A stretch of DNA of 64,000 nt from Vreelandella profundi (GTDB lineage: Bacteria > Pseudomonadota > Gammaproteobacteria > Pseudomonadales > Halomonadaceae), in assembly GCF_019722725.1 (NCBI RefSeq), contig NZ_CP077941.1:3100001-3164000 (forward strand), written 5' to 3'. This document shows, piece by piece, positions 26,993 to 35,545 of this stretch (its first letter is position 1; every line of letters starts with the position of its first letter). Made by a program: the position numbers and the translations under genes. The notes beneath the pieces were generated by a model. That model searched no databases. It was given only the letters and a program-made list of their open reading frames with translations, and had not been told where the DNA came from.

Positions 26993-27988
26993 ATGAAACG
27001 CTATTTGATCCCTACCGCGGCTGCACTAGGTCTTGCTATCGCGGCTTCTCATGCCTCTGCGGATACCGTACTACGTGCCTCGCACCAATTCCCTGGTGGC
27101 CAGGGGGATGTACGCGATGAAATGGTTCAGCTCATGGCCCGCGAAGTGGCCGACGCAGATGTCGGGCTGACCATCGAAGTTTACCCTGGCCAATCGCTGT
27201 TTAAAGCTCGCGAACAGTGGGGAGCACTGGCGAGGGGCCGCTTGGATATCACGTCGCTACCGCTTGATTACGCCAGCGGCCGCCATCCGGAGTTCTCTGC
27301 CACGCTGATGCCAGGACTGGTACGTAACCAAGCGCATGCTCAGCGCCTGAACGACTCTGAATATATGCGGCTCATCAAAGACGTCATTTTAGAAGGCGGT
27401 GGGCGCGTACTTGCCGATGCCTGGCTATCTGGCGGCTTTGCCTCAAGCGAGCAATGCATAACCTCACCTGAAAGCGTAAGCGGGCAAAATATTCGTGCGG
27501 CGGGTCCTGCGTTTGAAGAGATGCTGGAAGAGGCAGGCGCATCAATTGCCTCAATGCCCTCCTCTGAGATTTATACCGCCATGCAAACCGGCGTGCTGGA
27601 GGCTGCCAACACGTCCTCCATGTCATTTATCTCCTTTCGCCTTTACGAGCAGGTTGAATGTTTGACCCAGCCAGGCGACTTCGCGCTGTGGTTTATGTAC
27701 GAGCCGATTCTGATCTCTGAGCAAGTATGGCAGGGGCTTAACGAAGAGCAGCAAACGGCGTTAATGGAAGCTGGCAAATCGGCACAGAACTTCTTCGCTG
27801 AAGCCGCTACGGCGATTGATCAAGAAATGGTCGACCTCTACGAAGAAAATGGCGTTGAGGTTGTCAGCATGAGCGAAGAAGACTACAACGCTTGGCTTGA
27901 TATCGCCCGCGAGACCTCCTACAAAAACTTTGCTGAGAACGTGCCTAATGGCCAGGCCATTATCGATGCGGCTCTCGCCGTTGAGTAA
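26993..27988 (+). CDS. dctP: TRAP transporter substrate-binding protein DctP, probable malonate binding
   Basis: The 331-residue protein has a signal peptide ending ASA (residue 23) and the DctP fold (LRASHQFPGGQGDVRDEM, then NIRAAGPAFEEMLEEAGAS and IYTAMQTGVLEAANTS). I start it at 26993, preceded by TTGGAGATG; the longer frame to 26915 would add 26 residues without a signal sequence. DctQ, DctM, malonyl-CoA decarboxylase and malonyl-CoA synthetase follow, the same order as the matPQMAB operon described in Sinorhizobium meliloti, so malonate is the likely ligand. Confidence 0.92.
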   Translation: MKRYLIPTAAALGLAIAASHASADTVLRASHQFPGGQGDVRDEMVQLMAREVADADVGLTIEVYPGQSLFKAREQWGALARGRLDITSLPLDYASGRHPEFSATLMPGLVRNQAHAQRLNDSEYMRLIKDVILEGGGRVLADAWLSGGFASSEQCITSPESVSGQNIRAAGPAFEEMLEEAGASIASMPSSEIYTAMQTGVLEAANTSSMSFISFRLYEQVECLTQPGDFALWFMYEPILISEQVWQGLNEEQQTALMEAGKSAQNFFAEAATAIDQEMVDLYEENGVEVVSMSEEDYNAWLDIARETSYKNFAENVPNGQAIIDAALAVE

Positions 27989-28000
27989 GCAACGGGTTAA

Positions 28001-28036
28001 CGCCTAATAGCTCGGCCACTCCGCTAGGCGTGGCCG
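28001..28036 (+). promoter_or_regulatory. Two interlocked alternative hairpins between dctP and dctQ
   Basis: CGCCTA (28001-28006) can pair with TAGGCG (28025-28030), and CGGCCAC (28013-28019) can pair with GTGGCCG (28030-28036). The pairs cross and share base 28030, so only one hairpin can form at a time. A G/C-rich stem here could protect the abundant dctP message or reduce expression of the membrane genes, as suggested for other TRAP operons. Confidence 0.45.
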
Positions 28037-28069
28037 CCTTATGATGCTTGCTCAGCCGGATGAACAAAT

Positions 28070-28588
28070 ATGGCAACCACCACTCACGAACCCTCCTCAC
28101 GCGGAGGCATTCTTGGCGGCTACATTCGCGCCATGGACGTGCTTTCTCGCGTTTCTGCCTACTTAGCCAGCGCAATGTTTATTGCTGGCGTGCTGGTTAT
28201 CTGCCAGATGGTCTTTGTGCGCTACGTATTGGGAATGAGCACCAGCTGGCAGACCGAGTTCACCATTTTTTCGGTCACCGGGGCGATGTTAATGGGTAGC
28301 CCCTACGTCTTAATGACCGGCGGTCACGTCGCCATCACAATTGTACCCGATGCGCTGGGTGGCATTGCGCGCAAGGCGATGCGCCTAGTCGCCGCGCTAT
28401 TTGGTTTAGGTTTTTGCGCCGCGCTCGCCTATGCCAGCTGGGTCTATGTTCTTGAAGCCGTTCACGGTGACTGGACCACCGGTTCGGTATGGAACCCGCC
28501 GCTATGGCCGGCACTGCTGCCAATGGCCGTCGGCGCGACCCTTTTATCACTTCAGTATGTAGCTGAAATTTTGCGTGGGGAGAGCTGA
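28070..28588 (+). CDS. dctQ: TRAP transporter small membrane subunit DctQ
   Basis: The 172-residue protein has four predicted membrane helices and the DctQ-type motif VRYVLGMSTSWQTEF near residue 45. It forms the membrane complex with DctM and supports Na+- or H+-driven uptake of the ligand bound by DctP. The ribosome site is weak. It ends 2 bp before dctM. Confidence 0.9.
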   Translation: MATTTHEPSSRGGILGGYIRAMDVLSRVSAYLASAMFIAGVLVICQMVFVRYVLGMSTSWQTEFTIFSVTGAMLMGSPYVLMTGGHVAITIVPDALGGIARKAMRLVAALFGLGFCAALAYASWVYVLEAVHGDWTTGSVWNPPLWPALLPMAVGATLLSLQYVAEILRGES

Positions 28589-28590
28589 GC

Positions 28591-29925
28591 ATGGATCCCA
28601 TTACGTTAGGCATTATTGTCGCCATCGCGCTGATTGCGCTAATGGCCATCGGCACCCCTATTGCGTTTGCACTCGGCGGCGTTTCCCTGCTGGCGCTGCT
28701 TTATGACCGCGGTCTTTCTGAGCTTACCTACTTCGGCGAGACGTTTTTTGATCGCATTGCGGAATTTGGCTTCGTTGCCATTCCCATGTTCATTTTGATG
28801 GGCGCTGCGGTGGCGTCCTCGCCCACGGGGCGTGATCTGTATCGCTCGCTGGACCTATGGATGGGTAAGCTGCCCGGTGGCTTGGCCGTTTCAAATATCG
28901 GCGCATGTTCGATTTTTGCCGCCCTTTCAGGCTCGTCACCGGCGACCTGCGCGGCAATTGGCAAAATGGGCATTCCTGAAATGCGTAAGCGCGGCTACCC
29001 CGACGGCGTCGCGGCGGGCTGTATTGCCGCAGGCGGCACCTTGGGGATTTTGATTCCGCCGTCGGTCACCATGATCATCTACGGGATTTCCACCGAAACC
29101 TCGATCGGGCGACTGTTTATTGCCGGCGTGGTGCCGGGCTTTATGCTCGCAGGCCTGTTTATGATCTGGACCATGATCGCCTGCAAAAGAGCCGGGGGTT
29201 ATAACAACCCAATGGCGGCGTCCGTTGATCGGTTAAAACAGAACGTTAAGGAGAATGTTGATACCAATCTGAAAGCGTTAGTCCGTGTTCTACCATTTCT
29301 AGGCGTAGTCGCGGGTATTTTGTTTGCCCTCTACGGCGGAGTGGCAACACCCTCAGAGGCAGCGGGTGTCGGGGCTTTCCTGTGTTTGGCGCTGGCAATA
29401 CTTATCTACCGCATGTGGCAGCTAGGGCCCATCAAATTAATCATGCGCGACTCGCTGCGCGAAAGCGTGATGATCATGCTGGTCATTGCTACCGCTGAAG
29501 TGTTTGCCTACGCGCTTTCCTCGATGTTTATCACCCAAACCGTGGCGGCCGCGATTGCGGATCTGGAAGTAAACCGCTGGGCGCTCATGGGGGTGATTAA
29601 CCTCTTCTTGCTGGTGGCAGGCTTCTTCCTACCGCCCGTCGCCGTGATCGTGATGACCGCGCCTATTTTATTGCCGATCATTTTGGCGGCCAACTTCGAC
29701 CCCTATTGGTTTGCCGTGATTTTGACCATCAACCTGGAGATCGGTCTGATCACGCCACCGGTAGGCCTCAATCTATTCATTATTAAAGGCATCGCGCCGG
29801 ATATCTCACTGCGCGACATTCTGATGGGGAGCTTGCCCTACGCGCTATGCATGGTGCTGGGTATCTTGCTGCTGTGCCTTTTCCCAGGCATCGCACTGTG
29901 GTTACCTAACTTGATCATGGGTTGA
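28591..29925 (+). CDS. dctM: TRAP transporter large membrane subunit DctM
   Basis: The 444-residue protein is the transport subunit, with about 12 membrane segments. Conserved DctM motifs are visible: FALGGVSLLALL near the start, FAALSGSSPATCAAIG, then GGTLGILIPPS and LEIGLITPPVGLNLF near the C-terminus. It lies between dctQ (2 bp) and the decarboxylase gene (10 bp). Confidence 0.95.
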   Translation: MDPITLGIIVAIALIALMAIGTPIAFALGGVSLLALLYDRGLSELTYFGETFFDRIAEFGFVAIPMFILMGAAVASSPTGRDLYRSLDLWMGKLPGGLAVSNIGACSIFAALSGSSPATCAAIGKMGIPEMRKRGYPDGVAAGCIAAGGTLGILIPPSVTMIIYGISTETSIGRLFIAGVVPGFMLAGLFMIWTMIACKRAGGYNNPMAASVDRLKQNVKENVDTNLKALVRVLPFLGVVAGILFALYGGVATPSEAAGVGAFLCLALAILIYRMWQLGPIKLIMRDSLRESVMIMLVIATAEVFAYALSSMFITQTVAAAIADLEVNRWALMGVINLFLLVAGFFLPPVAVIVMTAPILLPIILAANFDPYWFAVILTINLEIGLITPPVGLNLFIIKGIAPDISLRDILMGSLPYALCMVLGILLLCLFPGIALWLPNLIMG

Positions 29926-29935
29926 GGAGCGAATA

Positions 29936-31315
29936 ATGAACATGACGTTTCTTCAGGAGCTGTTCAACAACATCACCCAGCGTGATGCTCTGTTGCGACG
30001 CCGCCAGCCTGAGACGCTAACGCCCGACCACCGCCAACTAGTCAAAGCCTGCCAAACGCTGCTTGAAAGCGATGGGGAAGCCTCCAGCATTGCCTTGGCA
30101 AGCCGCGCCTTAGCGATCTATCAACGTCTATCAGAGGCTGAAAAAAGCAGCTTTTTTGCCCGTCTAGCGGCTGACTTCGCGGCCGAGCCAGGCCCTATCG
30201 ACGCAGCCTACGCAAGCTACCATAAGGCCCGTGACAATGACTCTCTGCAGCGGCTTTTCGAGGCCTGCGAACCGCGTCGCCAGGAGCTCTTCCGGCGTTT
30301 GAACCTGGCCAGCGACGGTACTTATGAGCTGGTTAAAATGCGCGAAGACTTACTAGGATTATTACGCGAACAGCCTGATCTAGCCGCGATTGACGATGAT
30401 TTTGGCCATCTATTCGGCTCCTGGTTTAACCGCGGCTTTTTGATGCTCAAGCGCATTGATTGGAACACGCCGGCCTCGATTCTAGAGAAGATTATTCGCT
30501 ACGAGGCAGTTCATGAAATTCAAGACTGGGACGATCTGCGTCGTCGTCTCGACGCTCGCGACCGGCGCTGCTTTGCCTTCTTCCACCCGGCGATTGGCGA
30601 CGAGCCGCTTATCTTTGTCGAAGTCGCGCTGCATAAGGGCCTGCCGAGCCGTATTCAGCCCATCTTATCTGGAGAGATGTCTGGAGAGAGATCTGGCGCT
30701 AAAAAGGGACTCAACGACCCTGATGACGCCGATACCGCGGCGTTCTTTGGCATCAGTAACTGCCAAACGGGGCTACGCGGAATATCGTTTGGCAACTTTT
30801 TAATCAAGCAGGTGGTTCAGGAGCTTTCGCAGGAACTGCCGCAGCTTAAATACTTTGTGACGCTTTCACCGGTGCCCGGTTTCGCCCAATGGCTGCAAGC
30901 ACAGCGTGACGATGAACAGCTGCCCCAGCCGCTGCGACAGTCACTCAAGGCGCTTGAAACACCGGCGTGGCATCAAGATAAAGCCCATGAAGAGCAGCTT
31001 AAAGCCGCGATTCGCCCGCTGGCCGCACGCTACCTGGTGGATGAGAAGAACAGCCACGGCCTACCGCTAAACCCGGTCGCGCGTTTTCACCTGGGCAACG
31101 GTGCTGAGCTGCACCGCATCAACTGGTTAGGCGACACGTCCGACAAGGGGTTTCAACAGAGCGCCGGCTTAATGGTCAACTATCTATATGTGCTGGACGA
31201 TATCGAGCACAACCACGAAAACTATACCGCCAAGGCCACCGTTGCCTGCTCAAATGAGGTGCGCGACCTTGCTCGTCGCGCGCGCAAACTGGCTAAGGGA
31301 GAAACAACAAAATGA
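29936..31315 (+). CDS. matA: Malonyl-CoA decarboxylase
   Basis: The enzyme converts malonyl-CoA to acetyl-CoA and CO2. This 459-residue protein has the N-terminal helical domain and the C-terminal GCN5-acetyltransferase-like catalytic domain; the likely catalytic pair is Ser311 in TLSPVPGF and His385 in RFHLGNGA. The family signature FFGISNCQTGLRGISFGNFL precedes them. GAGGAG sits 6 bp before the ATG. An unusual small insertion with SGEMSGERSG near 245-254 comes from a 12-bp repeat. The gene overlaps matB by 4 bp. Confidence 0.95.
   Translation: MNMTFLQELFNNITQRDALLRRRQPETLTPDHRQLVKACQTLLESDGEASSIALASRALAIYQRLSEAEKSSFFARLAADFAAEPGPIDAAYASYHKARDNDSLQRLFEACEPRRQELFRRLNLASDGTYELVKMREDLLGLLREQPDLAAIDDDFGHLFGSWFNRGFLMLKRIDWNTPASILEKIIRYEAVHEIQDWDDLRRRLDARDRRCFAFFHPAIGDEPLIFVEVALHKGLPSRIQPILSGEMSGERSGAKKGLNDPDDADTAAFFGISNCQTGLRGISFGNFLIKQVVQELSQELPQLKYFVTLSPVPGFAQWLQAQRDDEQLPQPLRQSLKALETPAWHQDKAHEEQLKAAIRPLAARYLVDEKNSHGLPLNPVARFHLGNGAELHRINWLGDTSDKGFQQSAGLMVNYLYVLDDIEHNHENYTAKATVACSNEVRDLARRARKLAKGETTK
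30668..30697 (+). repeat. 12-bp tandem repeat inside malonyl-CoA decarboxylase
   Basis: TCTGGAGAGATG (30668-30679) and TCTGGAGAGAGA (30680-30691) are followed by the partial copy TCTGGC. They encode SGEM-SGER-SG in a likely surface loop, in frame. Confidence 0.75.
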
Positions 31316-32850
31316 GCCATAACCTATTTACAACGTTTGCCGCCAAGATGCGCGAGCGTGCTGACGCCGATTTTATTACCACACGTGAAGGTCGCCACTA
31401 CAGTTATGCCGATGCGCTGAACATGAGCGCGCAGCTTGCCGGCGCATTAACCGAGCTTGGCGTTAAACAAGGCGATCGTGTCGCCGTCCAGGTGGATAAA
31501 AGCCCGGAAGCGATCCTGCTTTATTTAGCCTGCCTGCGCATCGGCGGCGTTTATCTGCCCTTAAATACCGGCTACACCGGCGATGAAATTCGCTACTTTC
31601 TAAATGACGCCGAGCCTGCGCTGTTCGTTTGCCGGCCCAAGGCCGCTGATGAGGCGCGCACGCTTGCCACAGACACCGGCTGCCCGGCGGTAGCCACCCT
31701 GGGCAGCGCCGCAGACGGCACCCTGATGGAAGCCGCCCGCCAGGTAGCACCACGAGAAGATATTGTGACGCTCGGCGAGCGTGATCTAGCCGCTATTTTG
31801 TATACCTCAGGAACCACGGGCCGCTCGAAAGGCGCCATGCTCACGCATGAAAATCTGGCCTCTAATGCGCAAACTCTCTTAAAAGCATGGCGCTTCAGCG
31901 CGGATGATCGGTTGATTCACGCCCTTCCCATCTTTCACACCCATGGCCTATTCGTTGCCTGCAACGTCACCCTGATGGCGGGCGCCAGCATGCTGTTTCT
32001 GCCCAAATTCGATGCCGATGTCATCTTTGACGAGCTGCCCCAAGGCAGCGTGATGATGGGCGTTCCCACCTTCTATACCCGGCTAGTACAGGATGAGCGC
32101 CTGACCCCTGATGCTACTGCCAACATGCGGTTATTCGTCTCCGGTTCTGCCCCGCTAACCGCTGAAACGCATGAAGCCTTTGAGGCTAAAACCGGCCATG
32201 CGATTCTTGAGCGCTATGGCATGACCGAAACCAATATGAACCTTTCCAACCCTTATGAAGGCGCACGTCGCGCGGGCACCGTCGGCATGCCGTTACCCGG
32301 CGTGGAAATGCGCATTACCGACCGTGAGACCGGCGGTGAGGTGGCGCATGGAGAGATAGGCATGCTGCAAATTCGCGGTCCGAACGTGTTTATCGGCTAC
32401 TGGCGGATGCCTGAGAAAACCCGTGAAGAGCTTCTAGATGACGGCTTTTTCATTACCGGCGACCTCGCCATGGTCGACGAACAAGGCTATGTGCATATCG
32501 TCGGCCGGGACAAAGACTTGGTGATTTCCGGTGGCTACAACGTCTACCCCAAAGAAGTCGAGCAAGTAATCGATGAGCTTGAGCAGGTCGCTGAGTCAGC
32601 GGTGATTGGCTTGCCACACCCTGATTTTGGCGAGGGCGTAACGGCGGTAGTCGTGCGCCAAAAAGGCGCAGGTGCTGAAGCAAACAAGCTTGAAGAAGCG
32701 GTGGTGATCCAGCATTTAGACGGACGGCTGGCCAAGTATAAGCAGCCCAAACGCGTATTTTTTGTCGATGAGCTACCGCGCAATACTATGGGTAAAGTGC
32801 AGAAAAATGAGCTGCGCAAGCAGTTCAACGACACCTATCGCTCGTCTTAA
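31312..32850 (+). CDS. matB: Malonyl-CoA synthetase
   Basis: MatB activates malonate with ATP and CoA to malonyl-CoA, the substrate of the decarboxylase encoded just upstream. The 512-residue ANL-superfamily enzyme has the P-loop YTSGTTGRSKG, the adenine-binding YGMTETNM, GDLAMVDEQGY and the C-terminal PRNTMGKVQKNELR with its catalytic Lys. Length agrees with characterised MatB (about 500-510). It overlaps matA (ATGA) and is followed by a strong terminator, so it closes the operon. Confidence 0.95.
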   Translation: MSHNLFTTFAAKMRERADADFITTREGRHYSYADALNMSAQLAGALTELGVKQGDRVAVQVDKSPEAILLYLACLRIGGVYLPLNTGYTGDEIRYFLNDAEPALFVCRPKAADEARTLATDTGCPAVATLGSAADGTLMEAARQVAPREDIVTLGERDLAAILYTSGTTGRSKGAMLTHENLASNAQTLLKAWRFSADDRLIHALPIFHTHGLFVACNVTLMAGASMLFLPKFDADVIFDELPQGSVMMGVPTFYTRLVQDERLTPDATANMRLFVSGSAPLTAETHEAFEAKTGHAILERYGMTETNMNLSNPYEGARRAGTVGMPLPGVEMRITDRETGGEVAHGEIGMLQIRGPNVFIGYWRMPEKTREELLDDGFFITGDLAMVDEQGYVHIVGRDKDLVISGGYNVYPKEVEQVIDELEQVAESAVIGLPHPDFGEGVTAVVVRQKGAGAEANKLEEAVVIQHLDGRLAKYKQPKRVFFVDELPRNTMGKVQKNELRKQFNDTYRSS

Positions 32851-32886
32851 CGGCCCGCCCTGAAAACATACTCTTGCCAGCCTTTT

Positions 32887-32909
32887 GCCCCGCCACGTGC
32901 GGGGCTTTT
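32887..32909 (+). terminator. Intrinsic terminator of the malonate operon
   Basis: GCCCCGC (32887-32893), a 5-base loop, GCGGGGC (32899-32905) and TTTT. It lies 37 bp after the matB stop. Confidence 0.88.
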
Positions 32910-32978
32910 AGTAGGGCTCTTCTGGGAAAAGGAACCATTTGCTTCACTAAGTGTTAAGGTGAAACCACTTAACGAACG

Positions 32979-33452
32979 ATGGAGCAAATCGCCTTGACTC
33001 AGCCTACCGTCACTAATGGTATAACCGCCGCCGAACTGTATCGTATAGTAAGCCAACCATCGTCCAGCAGCGACGACGCTGCAACGATCGAGTGGCCCCA
33101 GGCGACAATCAGCCTGGATGAAGCGAATCAGACGCTGATTTGGGAGCTTAACGATTACGGCAACTTGCCGATGACGCTTTCGCGCAGCGAAAATGAGTGG
33201 ATCGCGATGGCCCCCATTGTGGCGGTAGAAAGCGTGACCAAAACCGCTGAGCTGAACGACGTGCTGCTGCGTCAGGGCATTTCGTTACCGTTAGCCTCTG
33301 TCGGCATTGTAGAAATCGACGGACAAGATGTTTATGTGGCCTACGGACAGCTGTTTGGCGACTCTAAGCTTGAGTCCATTTGCGCTGAGCTGCACGCCAC
33401 GGCCGCTGCCGCTATGGACGTTGCTGAACTGATTCAAACGCACTTCGTCTAA
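32979..33452 (+). CDS. yjfI: DUF2170 family protein (YjfI-like)
   Basis: This 157-residue protein corresponds to E. coli YjfI in family and in gene order. No enzymatic motif is visible; it is an acidic, probably cytoplasmic protein (WELNDYGNLPMTLS, then GIVEIDGQDVYVAYGQLFG). The start is uncertain: ATG at 32979 has no good ribosome site, whereas TTG at 32994 is preceded by GGAG at 32981-32984; I kept the ATG. A pspA-family gene follows after 123 bp, and four more yjf-type genes after that. The function of the set is unknown. Confidence 0.85.
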   Translation: MEQIALTQPTVTNGITAAELYRIVSQPSSSSDDAATIEWPQATISLDEANQTLIWELNDYGNLPMTLSRSENEWIAMAPIVAVESVTKTAELNDVLLRQGISLPLASVGIVEIDGQDVYVAYGQLFGDSKLESICAELHATAAAAMDVAELIQTHFV

Positions 33453-33562
33453 TACTGATTAATGTACCGTCGCCGCTATGGTTACTATTAATAGCGTTAA
33501 TATCGATAGCGATGATTAATTATAGGGCGGCGGTGAGATAACGATATTTTTTTAATTTTTAA

Positions 33563-33575
33563 AGAGAGACTCTCT
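33563..33575 (+). promoter_or_regulatory. Small hairpin over the ribosome-binding site of the pspA-family gene
   Basis: AGAGAG (33563-33568), A, CTCTCT (33570-33575) is a perfect inverted repeat that ends at the base before the ATG. It covers the GAGAG ribosome site and could limit translation. The preceding 120 bp are A/T-rich and probably hold a promoter, but no clear -35/-10 pair was found. Confidence 0.5.
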
Positions 33576-34271
33576 ATGTTAAGCAAAATCATGACGGCCC
33601 TACGTGGCAAAGCGAATGAAACCGGTCAAACCGTGGTGGATTCACAGGCACTGCGCATTTTAGACCAAGAAATTCGCGACTCGGAAAACCACCTTAGCCA
33701 ATCGAAAACTGAGCTCACCCGTTTAATGGGCCAGCGCCAGCTAAACAGTAACAAAGCGGACACCTTGGAAAGCAAAATTACCGAGCTGGAAAAAAGCGCT
33801 GAGGCCGCCCTCGATAAAGGTGAAGAAGAGCTGGCGGTGGAAGTCGCCGAGCGCATGGTTGCGCTGCAGGATGACCTGGAAGCAGAGCGCGCCATCGTCA
33901 GCGAATACGATGCCAGCATTGAAAAACTGCGCGGCGCGATTCGCGGCACCGACAATCAGCTGCGTCAGCTAAAGCAGCAGGTTAGCGTTGTGAAAGCCAC
34001 TGAGTCGGCGCAAAAAGCCCAGTCTGCCGTCGCGGCTCGTCATTCCGGCCAAAACAGCGCTATGAGCAGCGCGATGGAATCACTTGAGCGTATCAAAGAG
34101 CGCCAGCAACTTAACTCAGCGCAAATGAGTGCGGCAGATGAAATGGCGGCGGAAGAGAGCGGAAGCTCGCTAGAGTCACGCCTAAAAGCGGCCGGCATTG
34201 GCGGTACGCAGCGTAAAGCAGACGACGTGTTAGCGCGCCTGAAAGCGAAGAAAAGCGCCGCTCAAGAGTAA
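33576..34271 (+). CDS. yjfJ: PspA/IM30 family protein (YjfJ-like)
   Basis: The 231-residue protein is a long coiled coil of the PspA/Vipp1 (ESCRT-III-like) family, as E. coli YjfJ (232 residues). Heptad-rich helices run from about residue 25 to 165 (LDQEIRDSENHLSQSKTELT; AEAALDKGEEELAVEVAERM), followed by a Ser/Ala linker and a short C-terminal helix (RKADDVLARLKAKK). Members coat and stabilise membranes. The N-terminal amphipathic segment is MLSKIMTALRGKAN. No sigma-54 promoter was seen, unlike classical psp operons. Confidence 0.92.
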   Translation: MLSKIMTALRGKANETGQTVVDSQALRILDQEIRDSENHLSQSKTELTRLMGQRQLNSNKADTLESKITELEKSAEAALDKGEEELAVEVAERMVALQDDLEAERAIVSEYDASIEKLRGAIRGTDNQLRQLKQQVSVVKATESAQKAQSAVAARHSGQNSAMSSAMESLERIKERQQLNSAQMSAADEMAAEESGSSLESRLKAAGIGGTQRKADDVLARLKAKKSAAQE

Positions 34272-34328
34272 GCTCATCGCTGATCCGACCAAGCTGCTGA
34301 GCAGCCATCTTCACTAACGAGGTAGGCC

Positions 34329-35051
34329 ATGTTTGACACCCTCAAGGCACTTTTTCGCGCCAACACGCAAAAAGCCCACGAACCGGGCACGGACCGCTCG
34401 GTCGCCGCAGGGTTGCCCACCGGCATCAGTCAGGAAGACCTTGAAGGTCTGAGGCTGGACGGGCGCGTCAACATCAAGCTGATTGGCCTGCGTGCCCACC
34501 AGGATGCTCTGTTTCGCTGGGATGATGATGCCTATCATCATATTGCCGCCGTCGGGCACGTTGACCTGGGGCAAGGGGCGCACTTAGTGCGCTTCTACTT
34601 AGACAACGATACGTGGCTGCAGGCCAACATTGAGCATGGTCAGGTACTTGAATATAAGCTGTTCGACTTTTACCGTGTTGCTCACCTATCGGACGCCGAG
34701 TTTGACGGCGTCATCAACGGTGAAACCAAACAGCCAGACAGCATCGGCGCACAGACTGTCGCCCTTGATTCGACGGAGGATGAACCACGCACCTGCAGCT
34801 ACGAGCGGGCCTGGGGAAACGGCGAAAGCCTGTGGTCACCGCCAGTGGTCTTTGAAGAACAGGTCATGACCACGGAAAGCATGGTCGCGCTTACGGTGAT
34901 CCACCATGCCATGCTTTATGAGCGCACTATCCAAGACACTGAGCGCATGGAATATTTACTGCTAAGCGCTGAAAACGATGGTGAAGGCGGCTATATGCTG
35001 GTGCAAAACGTCGGTGTCGATGTGGCCTCTGTCGATATCGATGCGGTGTAA
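34329..35051 (+). CDS. yjfK: DUF2491 family protein (YjfK-like)
   Basis: This 240-residue protein matches the YjfK family in position and content (DLEGLRLDGRVNIK; HIAAVGHVDLGQGAHLVRFYLD; DFYRVAHLSDAEFD). It is acidic, without signal peptide or membrane segments. No function is established. It follows the pspA-like gene by 57 bp and precedes the membrane protein YjfL. Confidence 0.88.
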   Translation: MFDTLKALFRANTQKAHEPGTDRSVAAGLPTGISQEDLEGLRLDGRVNIKLIGLRAHQDALFRWDDDAYHHIAAVGHVDLGQGAHLVRFYLDNDTWLQANIEHGQVLEYKLFDFYRVAHLSDAEFDGVINGETKQPDSIGAQTVALDSTEDEPRTCSYERAWGNGESLWSPPVVFEEQVMTTESMVALTVIHHAMLYERTIQDTERMEYLLLSAENDGEGGYMLVQNVGVDVASVDIDAV

Positions 35052-35103
35052 TCCGCTCGATGATTTTACAACGTAAACAAGCCTCTCGAAGGGAATAAGT
35101 ACC

Positions 35104-35517
35104 ATGGTAAATTATCTCTACGGCCTGCCGTCCTTTTTGGCATACCTAGCGACCGCGATCATTCTGCTAGCCGCCTTTATGTACTGCTACAGTCGTATTA
35201 CGCCACACAATGAGTGGGCGCTGATCCGGGCAGGCAATGCCGCCGCGGCCTCTGCTTATGGCGGCTCTATTTTAGGTTTTACCATTCCGCTATATGGCGC
35301 AATGGCGCACTCGATTAACTTTATCGATTTTGTGCTTTGGGGCGTCGTGGCCTTTATCGTCCAGCTGGCAACCTTCTTCGCGGTTAAGCTATTTTTGCGT
35401 AAGCAGGGTGAAAGTCTTTCCCAGCACATCACCGAAGGCCACCAGGCTTACGGGATTTTAATGGCCAGCGTGGCCGTGGCAGTCGGCTTGCTCAATGCCG
35501 CTTCGATGACCTGGTAA
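35104..35517 (+). CDS. yjfL: DUF350 family membrane protein (YjfL-like)
   Basis: The 137-residue protein has four predicted membrane helices and the DUF350 architecture (about residues 8-30, 50-72, 77-97 and 112-134). A start with AAGGGAAT and ATG fits. YjfL-type proteins often accompany a PspA homologue and a lipoprotein, suggesting a membrane complex; the function is unknown. Confidence 0.9.
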   Translation: MVNYLYGLPSFLAYLATAIILLAAFMYCYSRITPHNEWALIRAGNAAAASAYGGSILGFTIPLYGAMAHSINFIDFVLWGVVAFIVQLATFFAVKLFLRKQGESLSQHITEGHQAYGILMASVAVAVGLLNAASMTW

Positions 35518-35545
35518 TAATGGCATAGCAAAGGAGAAAGCCGGT

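Noticed and set aside
28001..28036. H-type RNA pseudoknot
   Set aside because: The two pairings share one base and leave no third loop to cross the first stem, so they can only be alternatives.
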